Assembly: GCA_965249955.1 (NCBI GenBank)
Contig: OZ252261.1
Span: 806,001-870,000 of the forward strand
Origin: SB11 sp965249955
Lineage (GTDB): Bacteria; Bacteroidota; Bacteroidia; UBA8524
Length of the DNA: 64,000 bases
Direction of reading: 5' to 3'
In this document: in pieces, positions 36,426-46,137 of the stretch
How positions within the stretch are numbered: position 1 is the stretch's first letter
How the letters are laid out: each line of letters opens with the position of its first letter
Notes under the pieces: generated by a model
Seen by the model: only the letters and a program-made list of their open reading frames with translations
Database searches by the model: none
What the model was told of the DNA's origin: nothing
Program-made: the position numbers and the translations under genes

Positions 36426-36511
36426 GGTTGTGTTATTTTTCGGTTTCAAACCTACGGTTTTAATACTTTGTATATGTAAAAAACATACACAGTTTTTGTT
36501 TGACCTAAACC

Positions 36512-36547
36512 AAAAAATCCTGTTGGCTAGCACCAACAGGATTTTTT
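36512..36547 (-). terminator. Terminator of the M1 peptidase gene
   Basis: Perfect 15-bp stem (36512-36526 with 36533-36547), loop CTAGCA, ending in A6 on the left and T6 on the right; works on the minus strand 20 bp after the peptidase stop and could act in both directions. Confidence 0.92.
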
Positions 36548-36567
36548 AAATAAGTTGGTTTTATATA

Positions 36568-39249
36568 TTAATGTTGTTGGTTGCTTTCTTCCTCTTCACT
36601 TTCCAAACCACCCGTTAATGTAAGTATTTGGGTAAGGGTTTCCAGCTTTTTAGTTTCAGAAGGAAGTAACGAGTCTTGCCTATCAACAAGGTTATTGTAA
36701 ATAGGTATATACTTTTGGTTAACGTCTTTCTTAATGCCATACATAACAAACATCATAAACCAGTTTGAGGCATTTTTATCGCTTTGCAAAAGCTCAAGTC
36801 CTTTTAAAACACGGTTTTCATCGCCACGCATCATGTGTGCCCCTAGCCCACTGGCTACCAAAAACATCATTTGCCCGTCTTGCTCATCAAAGGCTTTTTC
36901 AAACCAGTTCATATAGTTTTGGCTGCCGTATTTACCCAATACGTAAAGAAAAACAGCTTTCATTTGCTTGTCTTCTTTATTGTAGTTGGCTTCGGCAAAA
37001 TTAACCGCAGCCATGCTATCAACTTGGGCTAACGAAGTAATAGCCTCACCGGCTACATAATACGATGAATCAGTAAGTAGTTTTTTGTAAATAGGAGCAT
37101 ACTCAGCTTTTTGAGTACTCGATATTATATCAAGTGCACCTGAGCGTACTGTTGATTTTTTATCATTTTCGGCCATATAAGCTACACGCCTTTCGTAGCT
37201 CGGGTCTTCGTCTAGCAGTTCAAGTTCTTTAATTGCTTTAAGTCCGCGGTAACGTATACCCCAAAATTTATCGCCAATGGCTGTGCGTACTATATCATTG
37301 GTGGTAGTGCGGTTTTCAAGGTCGCCGGCATGGTCTAGTGCTTCTACTTTATCTAAAAACAAAGGGCCACCCATTTGTTCCAACCAGTCAGCTTCGGGTT
37401 TGGTTTCTGTTTTTTGACAAAGCAGCATTTTTTCAGCGTCAAAATTTACCCAGCGGGGTTTGCTACTAACAAAAAAGTCAAGTTTTTTGTAGCTTTCATC
37501 AACCACAACCTCTTCGGTACGTTTAGTTCCATCAGCAAAATACAAATCAACTTTTACCGGCAAACGGAATACCGCAGGTATATCTTTTCCGTATTGTTGT
37601 TGGTATACTTCTATCGAGTATAAACCTGCATCAGCATCATAGCTGTGTTCAATATTTAACACAGGATGGCCTGCACTGTAAAACCATTGGTTAAAAAACC
37701 AGTTAAGGTCTTCACCGGTTACTTCTTCAAAAGCTAAACGCAATTGGTGCATTTCTACACTTTTAAATTTGTTTTGGGTAAGGTATATATTCAGTGCTTT
37801 AAAAAAGGCTTCATCGCCAACATATTTGCGTAGCATGTGCAATACATGCCCTCCTTTTTGATAGCTGTGTGCATCAAACATATCATTAGGTTTCTCGTGG
37901 TGAAAACGCACCAACGGCACTTGTTTTTCTTCGGCTTCGCCTAAATATGTTCTTAGGTACTTGTACAAGTTACCATCGGCTTCATCACGACCATAGGCGT
38001 ACTCAGTCCACAAATACTCACCGTAGGTAGCAAAACTCTCGTTTAAGGGAAGGTTTGCCCAGCTTTCTATGGTAGTTAAATCGCCAAACCAGTGGTGAAA
38101 TAACTCGTGCGCTATAATTTCTTCTAAAGGCTCGTCGATGTGTGTGCGGGCATCGTGTTGCAACCTATCAAAATGCACTACTGCTCCGGTATTTTCCATA
38201 GCACCCGATACAAAATCGCGCACCACTATTTGATGGTATTTTTCCCAAGGATAATCAACACCTAGTTTTTGTGAGTAAAACTCTATCATTTTAGGGGTGT
38301 TACCAAAAATAAGGCGCGCATACTTTGCATAGTCTTTCTCTACATAGTAGTTTACCTCAATATTGCGCCATTTATCTTTTACTACAGCAAACTCACCAAC
38401 AGCCATCATGGCAAGGTAGGGCGCATGAGCCAAGTTTTGTTTCCAATGGTCGGTACGCGTACCATCGCGATTAACTTTTGATGCTATAAGTTTTCCGTTT
38501 GAAAGAGTAACATACTGAGTGTCAACCGTCATTATTATCTCCTGTGTCATACGCTCGTTAGGAGAATCGAAGGTAGGAAACCAGCACGATGCGCTTTCGG
38601 TTTCGCCTTGTGTCCATATTTGGCGAGGCTTTTCTTTATCTTCAAACGTAGGATTGATAAAATACAACCCCTTATCTTCTTTTATTGGCTCTGTTGGGTC
38701 GTAAAAATCGCCACCGCTATTAGGTAACTCGTTTGGTTTTGCCACATAATTTACAAACAGCGTAATCTCTTGGTTGCTTTTAAGTTCTTTACCCAACTCA
38801 ATATTCAAATGTTGCAAGTCGCTATACAAATACTCTAATGGAGTTGTATTGTTTTTGGCATCAACCATAAAAACGCCTAGTATTTCAAAGCCTTTAGCAT
38901 CAAGTGTAACAGTACTAACGGGGTAGAAATAAGGCTTTAAGGTAATATACGCCTTGCCATACATATATTGTTTTTCGTAATCAAACTTTACATCTAGCTT
39001 GGTATGTATAATATCTATTAAGCGAGTGCGGCTTGGCTTGTAAGGCATTTCGGGCTCATCAGCAGGCTCAGTAACCTCCCAACCTTCATCGTATTCAATA
39101 GCACTAGTATCAATAGCATATTCGGCTTCTTCTAAATCAGAAACAAGAGCTTCAGCCATTGCTTCATCATTTTTAGTAGTTTTTTTTGAGGTTTTGCAAG
39201 CTGCAACAGTAAGGGACACAATGGTAAGTGCCAAGAGTATTTTACGCAT
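36568..39249 (-). CDS. M1 family metallo-aminopeptidase, lipoprotein
   Basis: 893 residues. Signal peptide with lipobox ending at C18 (LTVAAC), so a periplasmic or outer-membrane lipoprotein. Catalytic motifs are intact: GAMEN at 349-353 (substrate N-terminus recognition) and H381-E-L-F-H385 with the third zinc ligand E404 (HExxH-x18-E). The last 250 residues are a helical HEAT-like domain (RTAIGDKFWGIRYRGLKAIKELELL). It should trim amino acids from peptides outside the cytoplasm. Monocistronic with its own terminator. Confidence 0.95.
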   Translation of the reverse strand: MRKILLALTIVSLTVAACKTSKKTTKNDEAMAEALVSDLEEAEYAIDTSAIEYDEGWEVTEPADEPEMPYKPSRTRLIDIIHTKLDVKFDYEKQYMYGKAYITLKPYFYPVSTVTLDAKGFEILGVFMVDAKNNTTPLEYLYSDLQHLNIELGKELKSNQEITLFVNYVAKPNELPNSGGDFYDPTEPIKEDKGLYFINPTFEDKEKPRQIWTQGETESASCWFPTFDSPNERMTQEIIMTVDTQYVTLSNGKLIASKVNRDGTRTDHWKQNLAHAPYLAMMAVGEFAVVKDKWRNIEVNYYVEKDYAKYARLIFGNTPKMIEFYSQKLGVDYPWEKYHQIVVRDFVSGAMENTGAVVHFDRLQHDARTHIDEPLEEIIAHELFHHWFGDLTTIESWANLPLNESFATYGEYLWTEYAYGRDEADGNLYKYLRTYLGEAEEKQVPLVRFHHEKPNDMFDAHSYQKGGHVLHMLRKYVGDEAFFKALNIYLTQNKFKSVEMHQLRLAFEEVTGEDLNWFFNQWFYSAGHPVLNIEHSYDADAGLYSIEVYQQQYGKDIPAVFRLPVKVDLYFADGTKRTEEVVVDESYKKLDFFVSSKPRWVNFDAEKMLLCQKTETKPEADWLEQMGGPLFLDKVEALDHAGDLENRTTTNDIVRTAIGDKFWGIRYRGLKAIKELELLDEDPSYERRVAYMAENDKKSTVRSGALDIISSTQKAEYAPIYKKLLTDSSYYVAGEAITSLAQVDSMAAVNFAEANYNKEDKQMKAVFLYVLGKYGSQNYMNWFEKAFDEQDGQMMFLVASGLGAHMMRGDENRVLKGLELLQSDKNASNWFMMFVMYGIKKDVNQKYIPIYNNLVDRQDSLLPSETKKLETLTQILTLTGGLESEEEESNQQH

Positions 39250-39300
39250 CGGTTTTTTTATCTTTTGAGTTTTGTTGATTTTTGAAAAAATTTAATCCAG

Positions 39301-39798
39301 ATGATAAAGGCAAAAGTAAACGATAAACGCGATTATACCATCACTGAAAAAGATGAACAAATTGAAATAAACGGCGAAGCGGTGCAGCCTGATGTATATA
39401 GGATTGATGAACACCGCATGCACCTTTTGCTAAACAATACATCATACAATGTAGAGATAGCAGGGTTTGATGCCGAGACTAAAACCTATACGGTGAAGGT
39501 AAACGGACAAAAGCACACGGTAGGTGTAAAAGACCGCTTTGATATTTTGCTGGAACAAATGGGCATGGCCGACCTTGCTGCAAATAAGGTAAACGACATA
39601 AAAGCCCCTATGCCGGGTTTGGTGCTAAAAATGTTGGTGGCAGAAGGTGCTGAGTTTAAAAAAGGCGATGCTATTATGATTTTGGAAGCCATGAAAATGG
39701 AAAATGTAATAAAAGCACCCGCTGATGGTGTAGTGAAAGAAATTTTGATTAAAGCAGGCGACAAAGTGGAGAAAAACCAAGTGATGGTGAAGTGCTAG
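39301..39798 (+). CDS. Biotin/lipoyl carrier protein of an acyl-CoA carboxylase
   Basis: 165 residues. The C-terminal 70 residues are a biotinyl domain: MPGLVLKMLVAEGAEFKKGD, then ILEAMKMENV with K132 as biotin attachment site, then KAPADGVVKEILIKAGDKVEKNQ. The N-terminal 90 residues form a small beta domain found in the BCCP of propionyl/methylmalonyl-type carboxylases. The partner carboxylase genes are not adjacent in the window. Divergent from the M1 peptidase gene. Confidence 0.9.
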   Translation: MIKAKVNDKRDYTITEKDEQIEINGEAVQPDVYRIDEHRMHLLLNNTSYNVEIAGFDAETKTYTVKVNGQKHTVGVKDRFDILLEQMGMADLAANKVNDIKAPMPGLVLKMLVAEGAEFKKGDAIMILEAMKMENVIKAPADGVVKEILIKAGDKVEKNQVMVKC

Positions 39799-39906
39799 TT
39801 GAAAATTTTTTCCTAAATACTATCTTTATGATTAGCATTTTGTTTATCAGCAATTTATGAAACTAAGCTTAGTAAAAAGGCTTATTATTTAAATAATAAT
39901 TTTTAT

Positions 39907-39914
39907 TAAATTTG
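39907..39914 (+). promoter_or_regulatory. Candidate -7 element
   Basis: TAAATTTG matches TAnnTTTG, 26 bp before the ATG at 39941; no clear -33 partner. Confidence 0.4.
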
Positions 39915-39940
39915 GTTTACATAATTTATTGTCAAGTGCT

Positions 39941-40921
39941 ATGAAAGAAGAAGAAAGAGAGCTTAAAAAAGGAGAAAAGATTTATTTCAAAAGACTTATT
40001 AATGAATTCAAAGACGAGTCCGGAAGAGCATTAAGCGAAATAAAATCTCTGAAATCTTCTATAATTGAAGGTAAAGACGGCAAACCTTCTTTATTGCAAA
40101 GATTATCTGAAACAGAAACTAAAGTTGTTGAACTTAGTGATAATATTCAGGAATATTATACTTCTCTATTTGAGGGGGACTCTAAAAATGATCCAATAAT
40201 TGATCAAATTGACACCTACTATGCAGACCTTAAAACTGAAATAGATGAAACAAGAGCATTAAAAGAAGAAATGCTTCTGATCAAAGTTGATATTCTCGGT
40301 GATGAAAATGAAACTGGACTAAAAGATGAAATTGAAGATTATCTAAAACAAATAGAGAAACTATTTACAGACAATTCTGTCAAGCAGAAAAAACTATTTG
40401 AAGAGATTGAAGGGTTATTGAAAGGTGCAAGCACTGTTGCTTTAGCTGCAGCTTTTAATGAACATAAAAACTCATTTAAAAATAATAATTATATCTGGAT
40501 GAGTGTATTTATCCTCTCACTACTTTCAATGATGGGATTATCAATTTTTGCTTTTGTAAACACAGATTTTGACCTTTCCCAATCTTGGAAATATACCTTA
40601 GGTAATATACCTTTTATTGCTGGCGCAGTTTGGCTTTCGATATATGCGAGCAAACAACGAAGCCAAAATAAAAGACTAGAACAGGAATATGCTTTTAAAG
40701 AGGATGTTGCTAAAATTTACTACGGCTTAAAGAAAGAGATTGAATCTTTGGGAGCAACAGAACTGGGTTTAAAATTAAAAGAAGAAATTTTATCAGTTAT
40801 ACTAAAAGTAGTAGCTGAAAATCCATCTATTACTTTAGAGAATTCTTCTCACAATGATAAAGGCCCAATTCTTGAAGCATTAAGCAGTATTTCTGAAACA
40901 CTGAAGTCTATTAAAAAATAA
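39941..40921 (+). CDS. Coiled-coil protein with two membrane helices, unknown
   Basis: 326 residues from the ATG at 39941; a TTG four codons upstream is less likely. Residues 1-180 are charged and helical with heptad character (ELKKGEKIYFKRLINEFKDESG, KTEIDETRALKEEMLL). Two membrane helices follow at about 188-207 and 222-240, then an 85-residue helical tail (KRLEQEYAFKEDVAKIYYGLKKEIESLG). The last part is reminiscent of uncharacterised DUF6161-type proteins, but I am not sure. The gene is distinctly AT-rich with codon use unlike the neighbouring accB-like and yicC genes, which suggests acquisition. It has no operon partner. Confidence 0.65.
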   Translation: MKEEERELKKGEKIYFKRLINEFKDESGRALSEIKSLKSSIIEGKDGKPSLLQRLSETETKVVELSDNIQEYYTSLFEGDSKNDPIIDQIDTYYADLKTEIDETRALKEEMLLIKVDILGDENETGLKDEIEDYLKQIEKLFTDNSVKQKKLFEEIEGLLKGASTVALAAAFNEHKNSFKNNNYIWMSVFILSLLSMMGLSIFAFVNTDFDLSQSWKYTLGNIPFIAGAVWLSIYASKQRSQNKRLEQEYAFKEDVAKIYYGLKKEIESLGATELGLKLKEEILSVILKVVAENPSITLENSSHNDKGPILEALSSISETLKSIKK

Positions 40922-40944
40922 ATCCACAACTTGATTAACACTAC

Positions 40945-41823
40945 CTACAACACATTATTCACCTGCTCTTTAATTTTTTCAAGTTCGTCTTTCATCACCA
41001 CTACCAATTGCTGTATGGCTACGTGGCCAGCTTTTGAACCTATGGTGTTTATTTCGCGACCCATTTCTTGGGCTATAAAACCTAGTTTTTTACCATTAGG
41101 TTCGTTGTTTAGCGTATCAATAAAGTATTTGCAGTGCTGTGTAAGGCGTGATTTTTCTTCGCTAATATCTATCTTCTCCAAATAGTATATCATCTCTTGC
41201 TCAAAGCGATCTTTATCAATCTTTTCATCGTCCAACATTGCATTAAGCTGGTTGGTTATACGCTCACGCAATAGGGTAATTCGCGCTCCTTCGTATTTTT
41301 CAATTTCAGGCAAACCGTTATTTATATTATCTGAAAATTTTGCCAAGTCGGCTCTTAAAGCTTCGCCCTCGTGCAGTCTAAACGCATCAAAACTTTCAAA
41401 GGCTTGCTGTATGGTGCTTTGTACCAATGCAAAATCGTCTTCGGTTAGTTCTTCGGCATTTTCAGTATTTATCACCCCTGGGAAAGCCAATACCCTATCG
41501 ATAATACTTTGTGATTGACCGCCTAATTCTTTTTGCAATTGTTCTATCTCAGCATATAACTTTTTAGCTACCTCGCTGTCAATCATAGCCGCATTAGTGC
41601 TTTGCAAATTACGCTCGATGCTAAGGTATAGCGTGGCAGTACCACGTTCTATCATTTTAGTAAGCTCTTTGCGCAGGGCTATTTCTTTATTTTGTATACT
41701 GCGGGGCAGTCGCAGGTTTAGTTCTAAAAATTTACCGTTTAGCGATTTTAGTTCGGCTTTAACAGAGATATTGTCGTTGGCGGCTTCTGCGCTGCCAAAA
41801 CCCGTCATAGAGCGTAATTTCAT
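40945..41823 (-). CDS. yicC: YicC family endoribonuclease
   Basis: 292 residues, full length. N-terminus MKLRSMTGFGSAE and the C-terminal EMGREINTIGSKA with the following KDELEKIKEQVNNVL are the family hallmarks. YicC proteins are ribonucleases involved in small RNA decay in other bacteria. The stop codon of the upstream EamA transporter overlaps the start by 4 bp (41820-41823), so they are co-transcribed. Confidence 0.94.
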   Translation of the reverse strand: MKLRSMTGFGSAEAANDNISVKAELKSLNGKFLELNLRLPRSIQNKEIALRKELTKMIERGTATLYLSIERNLQSTNAAMIDSEVAKKLYAEIEQLQKELGGQSQSIIDRVLAFPGVINTENAEELTEDDFALVQSTIQQAFESFDAFRLHEGEALRADLAKFSDNINNGLPEIEKYEGARITLLRERITNQLNAMLDDEKIDKDRFEQEMIYYLEKIDISEEKSRLTQHCKYFIDTLNNEPNGKKLGFIAQEMGREINTIGSKAGHVAIQQLVVVMKDELEKIKEQVNNVL

Positions 41824-42716
41824 TCTATCGTTTTAGTTTTTGTTTTGGTGAAGGATACTAGGTATACCCCCACAAATATTAAGAGTATAAATATAACTTT
41901 TTCTAGCGTAAGGTGGTCTTTTCCTGTGGCAAGGGCTAAAATAGCTGCAATAACAGGCTGCAAGTATATGTATGAGCCCACTATTGTTGATGATGCCCGT
42001 TGCAAAGCCCAAGCATTTAGCAAATAGGCTATAAATGTAGTTCCAAATAGTATAAAAGCTACACAAAACCATACCATTGGGGTAAAGGTAGCCCACTCAA
42101 TCGCCCCTAAATTACCTACCCCAAAAGGAAGTACTATAAAGAACCCGAAAATAAAATTCCATTTGCTTACGGTAATGGGGTTGTACTTGCGCAAGAATTT
42201 TTTAACGTAAACCAAATACACGGCATAGCTAAGGGCATTAAGTATAATAAACACATCGCCGTATAGGGTGTCTTTACTAAAACTAAGGCGTTTGCCTCCC
42301 ATTAACATCATTGCACCTATGGCGGCAAGGGCTATACCTGCCGCCTTTAGCCAACTTATGCCGTTGCGGTTTACTACGGTGTAAATAACGAATACAAAAA
42401 TGGGGGTAACCATCATTAGCACTGAGGCGTTGATGGGTGTAGTATTGGCCAATCCCTCAAAAAACATAAGCATATTGGCAGCTACACCAAACAGTGAACT
42501 AAGGGCAAGACCGGGTAGGTCTTTTCTATCTACTTTTTCGCGAATAAAAAGCCCATGAAATAGCAGAAACAATACTAATGCACTGCCTACACGCAATAGT
42601 ATAAAAGTAAACGGTGTAATGTATGCGGGCATTACCAGTTTTGCTAATGAAAACGTGGCGCCGTATATTACCGATACTATAAAAAGTGAAATATGTACTT
42701 TTAGTTGTTTGCCCAA
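41820..42716 (-). CDS. EamA/DMT family transporter
   Basis: 298 residues with ten membrane helices in two EamA repeats; the second repeat starts about residue 150. Typical end-of-repeat motifs are seen (FFEGLANTTPINASVLMMVTPIFV, ALQRASSTIVGSYIYLQPVIAAILA). Probably exports small metabolites; substrate unknown. It overlaps yicC by 4 bp. Confidence 0.92.
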   Translation of the reverse strand: MGKQLKVHISLFIVSVIYGATFSLAKLVMPAYITPFTFILLRVGSALVLFLLFHGLFIREKVDRKDLPGLALSSLFGVAANMLMFFEGLANTTPINASVLMMVTPIFVFVIYTVVNRNGISWLKAAGIALAAIGAMMLMGGKRLSFSKDTLYGDVFIILNALSYAVYLVYVKKFLRKYNPITVSKWNFIFGFFIVLPFGVGNLGAIEWATFTPMVWFCVAFILFGTTFIAYLLNAWALQRASSTIVGSYIYLQPVIAAILALATGKDHLTLEKVIFILLIFVGVYLVSFTKTKTKTIE

Positions 42717-42794
42717 AGCGGGCGCGAAGATAGTAGTTTAGTTTATATACCTACTTCAACCAAAAACTATAAATTACATGGCATTTAGGGCGTA

Positions 42795-44240
42795 TCAAGC
42801 TCCCTGCATCATTTGCGTAAAGGTTAACTCTATAAACTCGGCTGGATGAACCAAACAAAGTGTAACATTAACCCTCATTATTCCATTTAAAATATCATCA
42901 CTCGTCATAGTACTGCCCAAGCCCACCTGCACTGTGTAGGCATCACTGGCTTTTGACCCCATTAATCCGCCTTGCTGCCATAAATTTGTTAAAAAGGCCG
43001 AAATGCTGGCTTGCACACTTACCCAAGTTTTTCCATCGTTTGCAGCAAATACATAAGACTGTAAGGCCATTTTAATACTCTCTTCAATATATATAATGGT
43101 ACGACGCACTTGTATATACCTCCAATCGCTGCTATTACCATCAAGCGTACGTGCACCCCATACTATAGTACCCCTACCTGCAAAAAGCCGTATTGCATTT
43201 ACCGCTTTGCCTGATACAGGCACGTTTAATTCGGCTTGCTGGTCATTAGTAATTGCTACTGTTGGGCTAGTTACCCCTATGGCATTAATATTTGCAGGAG
43301 CATTCCACACTCCTTTTTGGTTATCAACCCATGAGTACAAACCTGCCATAATTCCGCTTGGTGGCTGTATATTTAGCTTTTGTGCAATAGCTGTGGCTAT
43401 TGTTTTATAATTGGGTGAAGCAATTAGCAAGTAGTGGCTAATTTGTTGTGTGGTTAACCCTTTTTGCTGCATACTGGCTATGGTGTTAACATTACTTTCT
43501 AACAAAGCATTTAATACTTCAACATTACTTATTTGGGTGTACTCAATATCGGTATCACCAACCAAAGTGGTGTTTAAAAACGGATAGTACGATGCTCCAT
43601 AGCTTAAATTATCTTCGCCCATACCGTCTCTAAAATCCGTTATTACATTGGTGCTTAAATCTTGCCAACCGTTATACACATCAAGTATAGCAAACCTGCT
43701 TTGTAGAGTTGCACATTGCAATAACATAGTATTTGCTACGGCACTATATTCTCTAATTGTATTTAACAAATTAGCATCGGGCACAAGCAATAATGTAGCA
43801 TCGCCAACTTTCTCGGCAATAGTTAATCCATTAACAATAGCATCTTGAGTAATGGTTGTATTATAATCGCCAATAGAAAGAATATAACACGTACCACCCC
43901 CATTTTGATAGAACAACTCAACAGCATTGTATAGCAGGTAATTGCCTGCACCTACCTCAAGTTTGTACTGGTTTGCACCAATACTAAAATCATAAGGAAG
44001 ATTATTATTTTCTTCTTTAGCAATAGAAAAAATAGTGTTTGGTGCTCCGCCAAAGTATAAACTATACTCGCTTAAATTGCTTACAAGTACGGGCTTGTTG
44101 GTATAGTCTTTCCCATTAAGATTGGCTTTTTCAGTATACCCAACAAATAAGGGTAATGCGGTAGGAGCACCTATAATACTGTTAAAGAAAGCATTTTCCT
44201 CGTTAATATATACTCCGGGGGTTTTTCTATTTGTAGGCAT
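42795..44240 (-). CDS. Phage tail sheath family protein, without other tail genes
   Basis: 481 residues using the ATG at 44240 (MPTNRKTPGVYINEENAF); the TPGVY(I)xE start is the sheath hallmark. The C-terminal 130 residues (GTIVWGARTLDG, WRYIQVRRTIIYIEESIKMALQSYVFAAND, VTLCLVHPAEFIELTFTQ) are the conserved sheath core that forms the contractile tube. No tube, baseplate, spike or ATPase gene lies nearby, so this is not a complete contractile particle. It is the last gene of the minus-strand operon with MNIO, DUF2063, Cys-rich and ferritin-like genes (73 bp after the DUF2063 gene). Confidence 0.88.
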   Translation of the reverse strand: MPTNRKTPGVYINEENAFFNSIIGAPTALPLFVGYTEKANLNGKDYTNKPVLVSNLSEYSLYFGGAPNTIFSIAKEENNNLPYDFSIGANQYKLEVGAGNYLLYNAVELFYQNGGGTCYILSIGDYNTTITQDAIVNGLTIAEKVGDATLLLVPDANLLNTIREYSAVANTMLLQCATLQSRFAILDVYNGWQDLSTNVITDFRDGMGEDNLSYGASYYPFLNTTLVGDTDIEYTQISNVEVLNALLESNVNTIASMQQKGLTTQQISHYLLIASPNYKTIATAIAQKLNIQPPSGIMAGLYSWVDNQKGVWNAPANINAIGVTSPTVAITNDQQAELNVPVSGKAVNAIRLFAGRGTIVWGARTLDGNSSDWRYIQVRRTIIYIEESIKMALQSYVFAANDGKTWVSVQASISAFLTNLWQQGGLMGSKASDAYTVQVGLGSTMTSDDILNGIMRVNVTLCLVHPAEFIELTFTQMMQGA

Positions 44241-44313
44241 ATTGCTGTTTTTAGATAGTTTTATTGGCGCAAAATATACCATTAACGGCAGCCATGCAAC
44301 CCTTTCACCTACC

Positions 44314-45174
44314 TTAAACAGTAAAAAAACCTACTTCTACCCACTTGGCTTTCCATATTTGCCACAAACTCTTCATTTCACCAATATTCATACTATTATC
44401 ACTGGCAAACTGAGTTAGGGCTTGGGGTATGGTTTGTTGTATATTGTTTTGCCAATAGTATAAAAAAGCAAACTGCAACGGATTGAGATTAAACATGCCT
44501 ATTTGGTATTGCTTGCGGGTAATGGCCAAGTAGCTTTTTTGCTGAAACGGCAGCTGTGGGTTTTCGCCTTTGTGTACTGCTTGATAATAGTGGTTTACAG
44601 GAAATGCAAAAGCAAAAATGTGTAATATGGGCGCTGGTTTCAAATCAACATCAGCAGTAGCAGCAGTTGCATACGTTATGTTTTCGGGCTGTGTAGCATC
44701 AAAAATTTGTAGTAAAGCATACTCAAGTTGTGCCAGCTCAATCATAAAATCAGGCCAGTCTTCTCTTTGGTTCGCAGGTAAATTACGGTCGGGGCGAGTT
44801 TCTTGTAAAAACTGCCCAAATCGCCTACCCAAATCGGTAAGCGTATAGCTAACGGATGGATATTGTTGCAGGTATTCGTCGGCAAAGGCCTCAAAAAGTT
44901 CTTCGGTTAAAGCATATTGCAATGCCTTGAATTGGCCTGCCATACAATCGCGCAAGCGGGCTATATAGCCGCGTTGATATATAGCTAAACGCTGTCTTCC
45001 AGATAAACGGGTAGATGGGGTAATTATCTTTTCAATATCGTCTTGCAAATGCTGAGGCAATAGTGTTGACGGGTGCTCACCGTCAGTTCCCAAAGGGCTT
45101 ATTAAAACGGTTTGCATCCACTGCTGCAAGGTTTTTAACGGAAATGACGACTCTTGTGCTGCTTTATTAGTCAT
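44314..45174 (-). CDS. DUF2063 / HvfC-type partner of the MNIO enzyme
   Basis: 286 residues. N-terminal helical domain with RLSGRQRLAIYQRGYIARLRDCMAGQFKALQYALTEE, the signature of the DUF2063 (formerly putative DNA-binding) domain, followed by a C-terminal domain with strands (PILHIFAFAFPVNHYYQAV) as in HvfC/TglI-type partners. In characterised systems this protein binds the precursor peptide and the MNIO enzyme and is required for modification. It overlaps the MNIO gene by 8 bp. Confidence 0.85.
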   Translation of the reverse strand: MTNKAAQESSFPLKTLQQWMQTVLISPLGTDGEHPSTLLPQHLQDDIEKIITPSTRLSGRQRLAIYQRGYIARLRDCMAGQFKALQYALTEELFEAFADEYLQQYPSVSYTLTDLGRRFGQFLQETRPDRNLPANQREDWPDFMIELAQLEYALLQIFDATQPENITYATAATADVDLKPAPILHIFAFAFPVNHYYQAVHKGENPQLPFQQKSYLAITRKQYQIGMFNLNPLQFAFLYYWQNNIQQTIPQALTQFASDNSMNIGEMKSLWQIWKAKWVEVGFFTV

Positions 45175-46114
45175 TGGTAGGCACTATTTGTGGCACAATA
45201 AAACTAAGCGGGTTTGATACCGTTTGCGGCTCTTTTGTTTGACGGTATTGGGCATCAAAGTTTTTTGGCAACCCGTTCATAAACTCTTTTGCCTTTAACA
45301 ATTCAGCATGGTATTCATCAAGCGGAGGTATATTACTGTCCCACTCCAAAAGCACCGATGCACCGCCGGTACGTTTCCACGCTAAGCTAAACAATTCCCA
45401 AACATCAGGTATCACCTTTCTATCGTGGGTATCAATAATATGTGTTCCACAAAACTGATGGCCTGCTATGTGCATTTGCACCACACGGTCGGCGGGTATT
45501 TTATTCAAATACTCAAAAGGGTCAAGGTCGTTATTGTAGCAGGTAACGTAAACGTTATTCACGTCGAGCAACAAACCGCAACCTGTTTCTTCGGTAAGGT
45601 ATCTGAAAAAATCCCACTCGGGCATGGTAGAGTGTTGAAAGGCGAGGTATGCACTGGGGTTTTCCAATATCAACGGTCGTTCAAGATAATCTTGCACGGT
45701 TAGCACACGTTCGGCTATGTGTGCCAAAGTCTCCTCGTTAAGGGGCACAGGCAAAAGGTCGTGGGTATTATTTCCCAAAACACCCGTCCAGCAAAGGTGG
45801 TCGCTAATCCAAACAGGATTTATCTCTTTGGCTAGCTGTTTCAGCTTTTTCAGGTACTCAAAATCAAGAGGATCTGTACTGCCTATGGACATAGATACGC
45901 CGTGCATTACCACAGGGTAACGTTCGGCTACTTGACGAACCACCTGACGTGGCCTACCGCCGCTATCCATAAAGTTTTCTGATATTATTTCAAACCAATC
46001 TACCTGTGGGTTATTCTCTAGTATATGGTTAAAGTGTATACTGCGCAGACCGAGGCCAAGCCCCAAATTGGGCAATTTTTGCAGTTTTTGGCTATATGCT
46101 TCAGAAGTTGTCAA
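45167..46114 (-). CDS. MNIO (multinuclear non-heme iron oxidase, DUF692)
   Basis: 315 residues, TIM-barrel family of MbnB, TglH, HvfB and BufB. Likely metal ligands are visible in order: H71 (MHGVSM), H106 (SDHL), E151 (LEN), D184 (LLDVNNV), H215 and H219 (MHIAGH), D228 and H230 (IDTH), E257. The front motif GLGLRSIHFNHIL and WFEIISENFM are typical. Such enzymes oxidatively modify cysteines (for example to oxazolone-thioamide or thiazole-type groups) in precursor peptides. The Cys-rich gene 100 bp upstream is the obvious substrate candidate. Confidence 0.93.
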   Translation of the reverse strand: MTTSEAYSQKLQKLPNLGLGLGLRSIHFNHILENNPQVDWFEIISENFMDSGGRPRQVVRQVAERYPVVMHGVSMSIGSTDPLDFEYLKKLKQLAKEINPVWISDHLCWTGVLGNNTHDLLPVPLNEETLAHIAERVLTVQDYLERPLILENPSAYLAFQHSTMPEWDFFRYLTEETGCGLLLDVNNVYVTCYNNDLDPFEYLNKIPADRVVQMHIAGHQFCGTHIIDTHDRKVIPDVWELFSLAWKRTGGASVLLEWDSNIPPLDEYHAELLKAKEFMNGLPKNFDAQYRQTKEPQTVSNPLSFIVPQIVPTND

Positions 46115-46137
46115 AATGCTGTTTTGTTTTTAGGGTT

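Noticed and set aside
36426..36536. Longer N-terminus of cinA
   Set aside because: It would start in the terminator hairpin of the M1 peptidase gene and adds 37 residues not found in the family.
42795..44240. Idea that the sheath gene marks a prophage, tailocin or type VI-like particle
   Set aside because: No tube, baseplate, spike, tape-measure, ClpV or AAA gene nearby; neighbours are metal/RiPP genes and housekeeping genes.
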